Of a DNA stretch of 34,307 nucleotides, positions 20,873 to 31,485 are shown piece after piece. Location of the stretch: NCBI GenBank assembly GCA_910592005.1, contig CAJVPP010000372.1:1-34307 (forward strand), in the 5' to 3' direction. The notes beneath the pieces are model-generated. The model searched no databases. It saw only the letters and a program-made list of their open reading frames with translations, and had not been told where the DNA came from. The stretch comes from Funneliformis mosseae (lineage: Eukaryota > Glomeromycota > Glomeromycetes > Glomerales > Glomeraceae). The position numbers and the translations under genes were made by a program. Numbering within the stretch: the first letter of the stretch is position 1; each line of letters starts with the position of its first letter.

Positions 20873-22153
20873 ATGGGAACAACCTTTACTCGTTTAAAAA
20901 ATACACAGTCAACACAACCGTTACCGTCAGTTGTCATGGAACGCCATTGTTTTTACAATCAGAGCACAGCGACTAACTTACCCCCCGAATGTCTACGTGA
21001 AATCTTTGAATGTCTTGAAATAGATTCGCTTTATCCGTGTCTTTTAGTCAATCGAAGCTGGTGTAAAGTTGCGGTTCCTATCATATGGAAAAGTCCCTTT
21101 AGACTTTCGAATTGTCTGTCGTTTGAACCGAGGATAATACAAATTTATCTGTCGTGTCTTAACCGAAAATCGAAGCAATACCTCTGTAACAACGGGGTCA
21201 TATTACCAACCAGCATTATAGAATCACCTTCACTAATATTTGATTATCCATCCTTTCTGAGAGAACTCAAGTTTTCGGATCTATATAATGGAGTAACTGA
21301 ATGGTTCTCCAACGTTATTGGTAACCTTGACGAACTGCAGACAACTTTCCTAAAGGTTTTAATCACGGAGCAATTATTTAAACTTTTCATGAGTAATTGC
21401 ACGAATTTTGACCTACTTTCATTATCAGATATACCTTATGAAATATCTATGCCCTTGCTACCGTTTTTATCCGGTATCGGTACATGTTTCACTCAATTAA
21501 AGACATTTCACTGCGTTAGCAAGCACAGAAATAAGAGTGGGATCTTTCGAGCAATCTCTCAGGTATCAGAATTCATTGAAACATTTGTGATCGGAGGTGT
21601 TGATTCTGACATGGAAGTCAAAGCTTTGGGGGTTTTGATCAGAGCTCAAAAGAGGTTAAAAACCTTTAAATACACATGAGATTATCAAACAAAATTTCAG
21701 GTCGTATTATCCGAAACTCTCGGCGCGCTTAAATCGCAAGCGAAAACCTTAACAACGATCCAATTCGAGTATTGTAATTTCATGCCTTGTGACTCTATGG
21801 AAGCCTTGGCGGCCTTTGAGAACTTGGAATACTTGAAGTTTATTCATTGCATATATATAGGTGACAAAATGAATTCTTTAACTTTGGCAAAATTTTCAAA
21901 TTTAAAACACCTTGGATTTTATACCAATCATATAGAATCTCCTCGGTATTGGATATGTCCGGACGATGTCGCGGCATTGATCGAAAATTGCCATAATAGT
22001 TTAGAGAAAGTTATGCTACCACGATCAACTAGCTGTATAGAATCTTATTACAGATTAGTAAAAGCACTTAGATTATGTCGAAATATTAAAGATTTAAAAA
22101 TACAAATGGAAGAAGGAGATACCAAAGATCTCTTAGAAATGCTTAAAGCATAG
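20873..22153 (+). pseudogene. F-box / leucine-rich-like protein gene with an in-frame TGA
   Basis: The first frame (20873-21679) encodes 268 residues with an F-box at ~35-75 (LPPECLREIFECLEIDSLYPCLLVNRSWCKVA..IIW), then LRR-like helices and strands. A TGA at 21677-21679 ends it, but the same frame continues past the stop with convincing F-box-family sequence (LKSQAKTLTTIQFEYCNF, LEYLKFIHC) to the stop at 22153. Two explanations fit. It may be a nonsense mutation in a pseudogene or recent allele. Or there may be a 69-bp intron at 21632-21700 (GTTTTG...TTTCAG), which keeps frame but would remove ~15 residues that look like genuine repeat sequence. F-box proteins recruit substrates to SCF ubiquitin ligases; this family is large in Glomeromycotina. 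Confidence 0.7.
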
Positions 22154-22455
22154 AAATTCCAAGATTGAATCTCTCTTCACCAAAAAAAAAAAGGAAAAGT
22201 TTGGACGCTTTATGAACATTTTAAAACATTAAATTAAAGGACAATAGGTTGTTCTTTCGAACGTTTGAATATTTAGACATTTTGTAAATCATTAAATAAA
22301 TCAATCACGTTGGAGGTTGAAGTGAACGAGACACAAGGAAAAAAAAAACACTACGTAGTTATTAATATCCAATAGAGTTCGGGGAAAAAATTTGTTTTCA
22401 CGATATTATTATTTATATAGTTTTTCTTTAATTTCATTTCTATTTTTTTTTTTTT

Positions 22456-22494
<39 letters not shown>

Positions 22495-22536
22495 GAATAT
22501 TAAAATGGTAGAATATTGAACATGGCTTATTTGAAT
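22154..22536. other. Convergent 3' spacer, F-box gene to MZT1
   Basis: Low-complexity DNA with a long T tract broken by a single G (~22447-22481) running into A12 (~22482-22494). The adjoining T and A runs form a potential hairpin where the two convergent transcripts end. No gene seen. Confidence 0.5.
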
Positions 22537-23022
22537 CTATTTCTTAAGATTACTGCTCGTTCCACTCGATGTTGTTGAGTTAATTGAATCAAATGGCTGG
22601 AAGAAAAAAAAAACTCTAATTAATCTATTAATTTATATAAAAAAAAAATAATAATAAATAAATAAAAAATCACCTTTAATGAAACGGTTTCTCTTCGAAG
22701 TTCCTTTATCACTGCCTATATTAATAGATATCATTTAAAAAAAGATTACAATTTAAACAGCACCACCGCTTCAAACTTACAGCCAAAGCTTCGGGATTTA
22801 CACCATTTTCACATAAATTCAAGCATATTGAAAGGGTGTCCCGATCTAAACCAGTATTAAGTAAGGTGGAGATCTCGTAGAGTGCTTTAAAGTGATGATA
22901 CCATAAATTAGTTATTATTTTTGTCAAGTCGTTCAACATATAAAAGGGTAATTGATATGAAGGGTTATATAAAACATACTATCCAACGTTTCTCTGACTT
23001 CTTGAATTTTAGAATCTTCCAT
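22537..23022 (-). CDS. MZT1: MOZART1 / Mzt1, gamma-tubulin complex recruitment protein, 4 exons, 82 aa
   Basis: Complement of exons 22537-22596, 22674-22715, 22781-22884 and 22980-23022. The spliced product contains the family core: ETLD followed by [29 protein letters not shown] and AVIKELRRE, then a Ser/Thr-rich tail ending NLKK. The length of 82 residues equals that of typical MZT1 proteins. Mzt1 binds the N-terminal region of gamma-tubulin complex proteins and is needed for microtubule nucleation at spindle poles (family knowledge). The start is the ATG just after a poly-T tract. The gene converges on the F-box gene. Confidence 0.95.
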
Positions 23023-23188
23023 CGAGAAAAAAAAAAAAAGGTTTTGGCGTGTAACGTGATTCTAATACTGTCATTGTTATAATCGACGCGAAATAACACG
23101 TGATGTGCGGTGTTTTTGTTCTATCATGACATAAAATTATATCATGGAAAATCAAGGTAACCTTTTTTTTTACAATAGGCATGAAAAA

Positions 23189-23366
23189 TCAAAATTGGGG
23201 TTCATTCATTGAAATGAAACCACCGAATTTTTGGTCTAGCTCGTGTGATTTGTAAATGGAAATCCCCGTCCAAAGAAGATCGCACCTGCAAGGAAAAATA
23301 AAATAAAAATGATTAAAATTGCGGGAGATAATTGAATTGCCGTGATCACGTGATCCCACCGCTCAT
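23189..23366 (-). CDS. Possible tiny two-exon gene, 37 aa, unrecognised
   Basis: Complement of exons 23189-23285 and 23350-23366 would join through a 64-bp GTGATC...TTGCAG intron into a 37-residue product starting MSGGIT and ending MNEPQF. The case is weak: it depends on one good acceptor (ccttgcag) and the absence of stops, and two other frames through the same exon are also open for 16-27 codons. No family was recognised. Confidence 0.18.
23344..23355. promoter_or_regulatory. 12-bp perfect palindrome with E-box core
   Basis: gatcacgtgatc is a perfect palindrome centred on CACGTG, about 325 bp upstream of the MZT1 start. A second CACGTG lies at 23098-23103, about 76 bp upstream. Such sites can bind bHLH factors; any role here is inferred. 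Confidence 0.35.
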
Positions 23367-23518
23367 ATTATGGTTATGAACACAAAGTTCATATGAAACG
23401 GGAAAATGGAGCGAGACACCCGACTTGTTCAGACCCGTTTTACATGAAACCTAATATCAATTCAACAAATATTTGTTAATAAGTTAATCTCTTGATTGGT
23501 TTTGTGATGCATCCAAAG

Positions 23519-23520
<2 letters not shown>

Positions 23521-23552
<32 letters not shown>

Positions 23553-23553
23553 T
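23521..23553. repeat. (ATT)n microsatellite
   Basis: About eleven uninterrupted TTA/ATT units, followed by a second short block after ttttaa. Confidence 0.85.
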
Positions 23554-23861
23554 TAATTATTATTATTAATATTGTTGGTAATTTGATGGATTAAAATATA
23601 TATATACATAAAAAAAAAAAAAAAATATAAAGTCATCGGTTATAAATAATGGCAAAACGTTTAAGGTTTCAAATGTGCACATGCAAAAAACCGAATATAA
23701 TGGTCATAACAATCAAACAAATCAATAAATTAAAGTGAATAAGTTTTACTGCACAATATGTTTATTATTTACTATTATGTTGACCTACAAACACAATATT
23801 TGTAATTTTCATAAGAACAACAATAACACCTAAACCTTTGTTGCATCCATATTCATCTGCA

Positions 23862-23967
23862 ATGGAAAGAAAAAAAAAAAAAAAAAAAGAAACAGAAACA
23901 GAGAAACAGAGATACAAGAAACAAGAAAGACAGAAAGGAAAAAAAAAAAAGGAAAAAAAAAAAAAGA
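23862..23967 (+). repeat. ~100-nt near-pure purine tract
   Basis: The plus strand is almost all A and G, with only scattered C or T, and contains A runs up to about 20 and repeated gaaacag/acagaaa units. The mirrored frames on both strands are low-complexity artefacts. Confidence 0.75.
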
Positions 23968-26452
23968 TCTGCTTCAACTATATATGCGCATCATTTACTG
24001 TTCAAAAATTCGTGATGAAATTGCCGCAGTCACGACGGGAACAAAGATCACCCCCATGCTCGGTGACATGAACTGATATTATACTAGACACTTGAAAAAG
24101 GAAATAATTTATTATTATGATCATAAAGAGGTGTTGTATCTTTGTTCGCATTGCCTTATAGAGTATGGTGATACCTTCTTTAGCATAATGCATAAGAGCC
24201 AAGCAATTGTATTATTTTGAGGGTTGATGTTGATGCAAGTAATCTGCATTTTCTCTTTCCCCCACAACAGTCGCACAAGGTTCTTGCCGTCGCACGAAAT
24301 AAAATATCAAATTTTTTGAAAGGTTTGACAAGAAAGCAAGCAGGTTTAGTAAGTTGCACATGCATTAAACTTACCGAAAGGGTCTCGTTGGTGTCAAAAA
24401 CTAAATAATTTTAAATTTATCCATTGTGTCAAAGTTGATAATGAACACGTATGTTGAAGAAAAAATTGAGTTGATAGAATAATTCAAATATTAACATTGA
24501 CGCAGGTTATCATCATAGTCATCATCTTTATCCGGAAATATTCGAAAATGGATTCTGTGTGGAGAAATGACGAACTAAATCGATAAGCAAGTTTACCTTG
24601 CATCTTTTTTTTGAAACAAAAAAAAAAAAAATAGATATATATATATATATGTATATTTATTTATTAAGGTTCGTGTTTGAACATTCATATCATTTATATG
24701 CAAAAGTAAAGTGTGTTTCGTAGATCTAACTAGTCTTGGTGTTTACCCCTTTTCTGAAACCTTGATTTAGACCGGAAAATCCAACAAAAACAATGATACG
24801 CATTTTAATATACAGCAAGTTTAGAACCATCCCCACGAAAAAAGACAATGTATAGAAATAAAAAAAAAAAGTGTAATGCATTGATGATATGTATGATGCG
24901 TTGTTGCAGATAAAAAAAAAAAAATTTGCTACGCCATCTTAGAAATGGAACGATCAAAAATACTCGCAAAAATTGTAGTAGGAATGAACTAACAGTAGTT
25001 ACATTAAAAAAAGTTCTGGTCATCAGATCAACCTTCAATCCAAATTAAAAAGTTTCATTTCCTTAAGGAATGTCCAATTAAAGGCAAGTTTTTTAGCACA
25101 ATGTGCGCGAAAGACATCATTGCCAGAAATAGAGATTCTCCCGATCTTCTGTTTGTCGTAAAGTGTGCAAATTAGTGCACAAATGAAATTTCAAAAAGTT
25201 TTTTCTCTGATCTAATTAATGTATTTACGATTACAATAAAAAAAAAAAAAAGTTGCAATATGCATCCAATGTAAGATTCCGCGTGTTTTCAATTACAACA
25301 AAGTTTATGTTGAAAGAAAGAAACTTGCATTGAAAATTTTGAAAAAGACAAAAAAAGAAATTCTCAAATGAAATTTAATGAGGTTTGTATCGTTTTTTCC
25401 CCCTATTTTAAAGAAACACAGGTAATTAATATATATTTATAAAAAAGAAGTGAAACATGATTGAAACTAAGCCGCACATTCCACTAGTATATAATTAACT
25501 TGTTGAATACAAGTAATAACATATTCGCTTCTTTATGTCTTTATGCAGGAATAGGCTGAGTAGATTTTCTGAGGAGAAATTTTCTTTGATGATTGAACGT
25601 GACCTGAATCATGTCCCTTTTTGGAGTCGTAAATTTTTTCCCAGTAAATTCCAACAAAATATATAAACATTCTATTGTAATATATATAGTACACAAAAAA
25701 AAAAGTTTTATAAATATGTTTACAATTAATAAAACATTTTTTATTAACCATGCAATATTCGAACCTTTTTTTTTATTATTTTTTTTTTTTTATAATTCGA
25801 ATGAAATAATTCTTTTTAAAATAGAATATCAAAAATTGTATCATCTTTATCAATACATGACCTATTGTAACGTCGGTAAATGTGCCACGAGGATATGATA
25901 TTTTAAGTAAACGTTGAATATACACATCGTTTTATAGTTCTTAATATATTTTTTTAAATGAAAATTTTCATGTCTTCTTTTTCAAAGAGAATTTTACTAG
26001 AACATTAATCCTTCGGTAACATGCGACTTATTAATGTTTGTACGGCTCGCAGACAATCACATTATCATGTTTTGTTGTCATTATAGATTTTTATATTTTT
26101 TATGCCTCTCTTTTTTTTATACACGATTATACAGTACGTAATAAGAATAATAGTGAAACAACAAAAAAAAAAAAAAAAATATTCAATTAGCAAAAAAAAA
26201 AAAAAAAAAAAAAAAATATAAATAATAACCAAATAATAAATATAATAAATTTTTTTTTTCATTATAAAATCAACCAAAAATATTGTATTAAATACTTTAA
26301 TCTTTTTTTGGCTCATTTATTTTTTATTCAAATTCCTTTAATCTTCTCATTTTTACGACTTTTCAAGCGATAATACACGCTTTTTTTTTTTCTATACTAC
26401 ACGACTCAATTTTTTCCCTCTTTTATTAAATTTATTCCTTCTTGATCTAATC

Positions 26453-28352
26453 ATGGATAACCATTGTTATGTGAATCCCATATACGGTCCTGTGTTCTCG
26501 CAAGGAAACATCTCATCCGGTCATTACCAAACCATAATTTCTACTAATCCATCCTCGGTATATGATACCGAGAATGTCATGTTACCTAGCCCAGAATACG
26601 GAGCGAAAGAACTTAACCATTACACACCTCAACAGCAGGAAGGCGCCACGTCCATGCTTTATACAACACAAATCCCTTCACCTACAAACTTCGGAATTAA
26701 TCCGGGAAATTTCATAAAACATGAAATTTCAATATGCCCTCAGAACGAGTTTAAACCCGAGGTAATTGTTTATTTGTTATTGCTAATCTAAGATAAGGTC
26801 GGATGTAAAAAATGTGGTCAAAGTTTATTTGTATGGCGTAATTTATTGAATTCTTGTATTTTGATTTACAGTGTTATAGTCATGATGAACTCAACATGGT
26901 TGAAGGTATAGTTTTTCACAATAATCTTTTCTTTTTTTTTTTTCCTTCAAAGTACAACAATTCAGAGCATAAATAACACAAAAATTTATCATCTTTATTA
27001 TTTGACAAATCAGCTCAAAAATTTCACGGTTCTCCATCAAATTATTTTGAGAAAAATTTTAATCTTCCTGAAATACCATACCCTCCTACGCCAACCACCC
27101 CTCATAATGAAAAATACTTGTCCGAAGGATTCCCTATAACGACAACATCAACCGCAATCAATATTAATCCTTCATTTAATCCTGCAACGTTCGTCACATT
27201 ATCTCAACAAGCGGAAATGTTATATGAGCAAGGATATCACTACCTTCACGTTGAGAAGCCTCGTAATGCACATCTCGCTTTTACACATTTCGCAAGTGCC
27301 GCAAATTTAGGTTCGAAACGCGGCAAACATCAATTAGCGTATTGTTTACAACATGGTATTGGTGTGGTTAAGTAAGAATTTTAAAATCCTTTATCATTAA
27401 TTTTTAAATTTAATTATTATTTATTATTACTAGTTCCCAATTCAAATACCTAACTAATTATTTCTCGTTTCGAATTTTTTTTTTTTTTTTTAGAGATGAA
27501 AAGGCGGCGGTGGAGAAATATTTGGAAATTGTGGATGTCGATCCCCCAAATGCGGCAACTTTGTGTCAGCTAGGCATCTGTTTTCAAATGGGCATTGGTG
27601 TCGAAGCCGATGCGTCACGTGCCATTCAATATTACGAACGCGCCGTTTTCATGGGGTATATTTCTTTCATTAGATTCAATAGATCATAATTAAAAAAAAA
27701 AAAATGATAATTAATCATTCTTTTATTTTTATAACTGATTAGACATATCGACGCAATGTTTAACCTCGCTTATTGTCTTCGATATGGTATCGGTACAACA
27801 GCTGATCATGAACGCGCTTGTGATTTATATTATCGCATGGCCCAATTAGGTGACCCACAAGGCATGAAGCTCTTAGGTAACTGTAAATCGGCCGGAATTG
27901 GTACCGTAAAAAATGAAATCGAAGCGCTTGAATGGTTTCGACGTTCTAGCGAGAGCGATATCTACTGGGGTGGGAAATTACAGTACGCTTTATATCTTCT
28001 TAAAGACGTTTGTTCCGTCCAGAATTACGTTCTGGCATTTAATTTAGTTCGAACCGTTTGTGAGGATTTTCCATCATGTCCTGGACCTATTAAAGTTCTC
28101 CTTGGAAGATTTTATCACTTTGGAATCGGATGTCAGGTAGATCTTGAAAAGGCCCTGTATTGGTATGAAAAGGCATTACGAAGTTATCATATGCAATTAT
28201 GCTCCGTGCAGGAATGTGAAGTGTTGATTAATGATATTCACAGTCGACAATTTCAAAATTCAACAATATCAATACCAATGTTTTCGAAAGGCGTTGGTGA
28301 TGAACACGTTGTAATCGGTGAAAGTATTGGTCGCGCAAATGAAAGTTATTAA
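26453..28352 (+). CDS. Sel1-like repeat (SLR) protein with disordered N-terminus, 5 exons, 490 aa
   Basis: Exons 26453-26761, 26872-26905, 27014-27371, 27494-27655 and 27743-28352. Residues 1 to ~170 are rich in Ser, Thr, Pro, Asn and Gln and look disordered. From ~190 to ~450 there are consecutive Sel1-like repeats, each with a short helix pair and a G-I-G turn: AYCLQHGIGVVKDEKAAVEKYLE, CFQMGIGVEADASRAIQYYE, AYCLRYGIGTTADHERACDLYY and FYHFGIGCQVDLEKALYWYEKAL. SLR proteins act as scaffolds. A fungal example with disordered N-terminus and SLRs is the chitin synthase activator Chs4/Skt5, but the C-terminus here (ANESY) has no CaaX prenylation motif, so I do not assign that role. The start ATG follows a long T/A-rich leader. 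Confidence 0.88.
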
Positions 28353-29541
28353 CGAAAATGTTTCTTGATTTTTTTTTTTTTTCCAACCACAGATAACTGA
28401 TAATTAATTACTATAAATTTTACAATTTCCATCCCAATTCTCTCATATTTAATTAAGTCAAAACAATACCAATTAAGCTTATGGAACTTATGTAGATTAA
28501 TTTTTTAGGCAAAAAATAATAATATTATGAAAAATAAGAAAATAAAATGTAAATATATATATAAAAAAAAAAAAAAAAAAAAAAGTTAATATAATAAACT
28601 AATAAAATGATTAAGCGTTTATGTGGTAAAAAAAATTAAATTTCCTACAAAAATGTTTCGAGAAGTTATTTTAACGAGCGGGTCGTTTGATTTTTCGTTA
28701 CCAATTCAATTTTTACAGACGTGAAAAGATTGATAAAATATTAACGTGTACATAATTGAACATTTTATTTCGAGATTTATCGTTATGCATAAACTTAGTT
28801 CCTTTAAAGGTCGTGTCCAAATTAAGATTTTATCAACACGTTTGGTTATTGCAGCACTATAACTTCCAAAATCTTTCTTCGATTAGCCGTATAACCAAAT
28901 CAGTCCAACAATTATCGGCCAATACCGATTTTATTTTTGCTTGGAACTGACAACATTTTTTTTTTTTTTTTAGGTTTTAAGATTCTAATCGGGTTAAACG
29001 CGAAGGATTAGTGAACGAATAGAAACCCGTGAAAAAAAAAAAATTTTTTTTGCTTGAAAATCCCAGAAGATACGTTTTTATTTATTTCGGTCAGTAATAT
29101 AAAATTCTGATATCATAAATTAGATCAATGATTCCTATGATAATCTAAAAAAATATTTTTTTTTTTTTTTTTTGATTAAATTCACGTTTAATGCATGGAA
29201 ACTTCCCTATTATATTTTTTTAAATTCTAATGAAAGACTAAAATTACAACTATGAGAAATAAACTTAATTCCATATATATGTCTATACATAAATATATAC
29301 AGGATATACTACAATTAATTACGATTTTATGCTTTAACAAATCCGTTTTATTTGGTGCTTATTATATAAATGTTCCGTTCACAAAAATTTAAAGATGCGA
29401 TCGAATTTTTATATTGTTTAAGTATGGAAATGAAAGTTTTATGAAACACGTGCGATAAATTTTGTAAATTTTGTTCGAGTATTTTCGAAGCTCTAGTTGA
29501 AGTAGAATCTTAAAATAATAATAGTAATAATAATAATAATT
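28353..29541. other. Convergent 3' spacer, SLR gene to LEO1
   Basis: A 1.2 kb AT-rich spacer between two convergent genes, with several T and A runs of 12-20 bases. A less AT-rich patch at ~28750-28950 contains an open frame of 64 codons on the plus strand that begins at TTG and has no recognisable similarity. It may be transcribed 3' UTR or a relic. Confidence 0.45.
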
Positions 29542-31485
29542 TTAGTCATCCTCCATAATCATCCTATTGCTTCTTCTTCCCTTCTTAACAACAGGCATAT
29601 CTTCTTCTTCCTCTTCGTCGTGATCATGTAAAAGACTTTCGTCCATATCAATATCGGCATCGGGTTCTTCAACATCGTCTTTTACGCGCTTTGGGAGCAT
29701 TTCAGGTGTTATGTCACCATCCACCTCTTCAAGGTGTTCGTCTTGGCCATTATCTTCATATTCATCCAAGTTTTCTTCTTTGCTCTCTTCATGATGACGT
29801 TTTCGTAACCTTGACGAACTCTCAACAGGAGTTAAGTCTCTTTTTCTACGACTTTCGGTAGCTCGTTCTTTTCCTTTGCGTCTTTTTTCTGGGCGGTTAT
29901 ATTCGTCATCGGAATCATTCTCATCCGCAACCACAAAACCAGTATCATCCTCGTATGAATCATTCCTTCTATATGACATGTAGCTTGGTTCATCTGGATC
30001 TGAATATTCGTCATAGCTTTTACGAGACCTTGATTTTGAGGCTGAATTTAAACGTTTTTCGGTGCGTGGTTTTTTTTCTCTTTCACTCTGAAATGGATTA
30101 TAATAATAGTAAAAAAAAAGACGCGATAATGAATATAAAATCAAAATAATAATAAAAGTATATACTTGAAGTTGTAATTCAATTAATTTCGGATCATTTA
30201 TATCAACAAATTTAGTCTTGACTTGTTTAACATTTCTAGCCTGAATGGCAGCGCTCAATCTTTTGTGTGTTCGGCTGTTGGGATCAGGACGGAAAGTAAC
30301 CTGATTTGTCAACCTTGCATGATTTTCAATCGAATTACTGTGGACATTTGTGACTCCAAGAAACGTATGCTGCTTTGATATATCGTGAGAATTAATTAGA
30401 AACATCTCTTCTCCAATGAGCAGTGACATTGATCCATCCGACCATTTTATCATTTTAGTGTTTGATTCTTTTACTTCAGTCTAAAAGAAGATCCAACCAA
30501 TTAAATTATGAAATAAAATTTAAATGAAATATAAAATTAAATTATAACTTTACCTCTTCGCCCATTTCGTTCCTTTTATATCGCCATCTTATCGTGTTTT
30601 CTGCACCTAATCTAATTGTATTTCCATGCTTGTAATCATCTTCTTCCGTATAGCTTTCAGGTGCATATGCTTGGGTGCAGTAAGTAAAAAAATTTGGCAA
30701 TTTTGCTATATAATACTAAATGTTTATACAAGTATGCAATTTATACATGGTTTGATAATTTAAAGTATTTATTTGAGAAAAAAGTTGAAAGTTTATACCT
30801 TTCCATCACAGCTCCCCGGAGGTTTTGCGTAGACTAACTCATAATTTCCAGTATTAAAAGATCTAGGCCGTGTATATCCTTCATCATCTGATATCGGTGT
30901 GTCTTTATGCAAGCTTAGTTTAGAAAGAAGTTAACAATAAATATGGAAATGCTAACATTAATAAATAATTAAATCAAAGATGCTTTACTGTTCGAATTGC
31001 TCATCTTCGTCACTAACTACACCTCCAAATAAATCTATATCTTCGTTACCGGAGTTATCCTTTTTTGTATCTTCGTCGGTAATTTCCCATGGACTTTTTT
31101 TGGTCAAGTGCTTCTCTAAAAAAAGCTCGGAAATTGTGCCTTGATTTTTAGGTGATAGTGCAGTTGGTGTAGTTGACGAACTTCTTAAAGATCTAGTACG
31201 AGAACTATCATGAACAGGTGATTCTACGCCATGACGTTTTACACGTTTACGGCGAACTATTTCATTGTCACTGGCTGAATCGGTGTCTACAAGTTCTGAA
31301 AGGGGCGAATTTTGTTCTGATTCAAATTTGTTAACTTCATTTCCGTGATACGAGCTTTGTTGGCGTGGGCTACTTGGTAAACTACTGTGGCGACTTTGGT
31401 TACTAAGAGGACTACGATGAGGAGTTGTTTGTTGAGGAGTATTATTTTCACTTGTTGAATTTGTTGGTGTTGCCGAGTTTGACAT
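29542..31485 (-). CDS. LEO1: Leo1, Paf1 transcription elongation complex subunit, 5 exons, 544 aa
   Basis: Complement of exons 29542-30087, 30166-30480, 30554-30715, 30799-30913 and 30989-31485. The N-terminal ~165 residues are a polar, Ser/Thr/Asn-rich disordered region with phosphosite-like Ser-Pro motifs and the acidic segment EDIDLFGGVVSDEDEQ. The Leo1 core follows at ~175-385: YYIAKLPNFF, NTIRWRYKRNEMGEE, KMIKWSDGSMSLLIGEEMF, and the HTFLGV and KRLSAAIQAR blocks. The C-terminus alternates basic and acidic clusters, ending EEEEEDMPVVKKGRRSNRM, as in other Leo1 proteins. Leo1 works with Paf1, Ctr9, Cdc73 and Rtf1 on elongating RNA polymerase II in the nucleus (family knowledge). Intron 3 uses the acceptor at 30716-30717, which restores the core frame. 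Confidence 0.95.

Larger units (their letters stand above)
23023..26452. other. 3.4 kb spacer upstream of MZT1 and the Sel1-repeat gene
   Basis: This is the longest gene-poor stretch within the gene island. It serves as the divergent upstream region of MZT1 (-) and the Sel1-repeat gene (+). It holds E-box-like CACGTG sites at 23098-23103 and within 23344-23355, a possible tiny minus-strand gene (23189-23366), an ATT microsatellite, a purine tract, and several A or T runs of 10-25 bases near the right end. Reading frames here are short and dominated by Lys/Phe from homopolymers. I found no convincing protein or RNA gene; a long leader or non-coding transcript is possible. Confidence 0.55.

Noticed and set aside
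24002..25898. Several 60-95 codon frames in the 23-26 kb gap
   Set aside because: They are rich in Phe/Lys from T or A runs, overlap each other on both strands and show no protein family features.
28756..28950. 64-codon plus-strand frame in the SLR/LEO1 spacer
   Set aside because: It starts at TTG, has no ATG-proximal context or recognisable domain, and lies in a 3' region; kept only as a note in the spacer entry.
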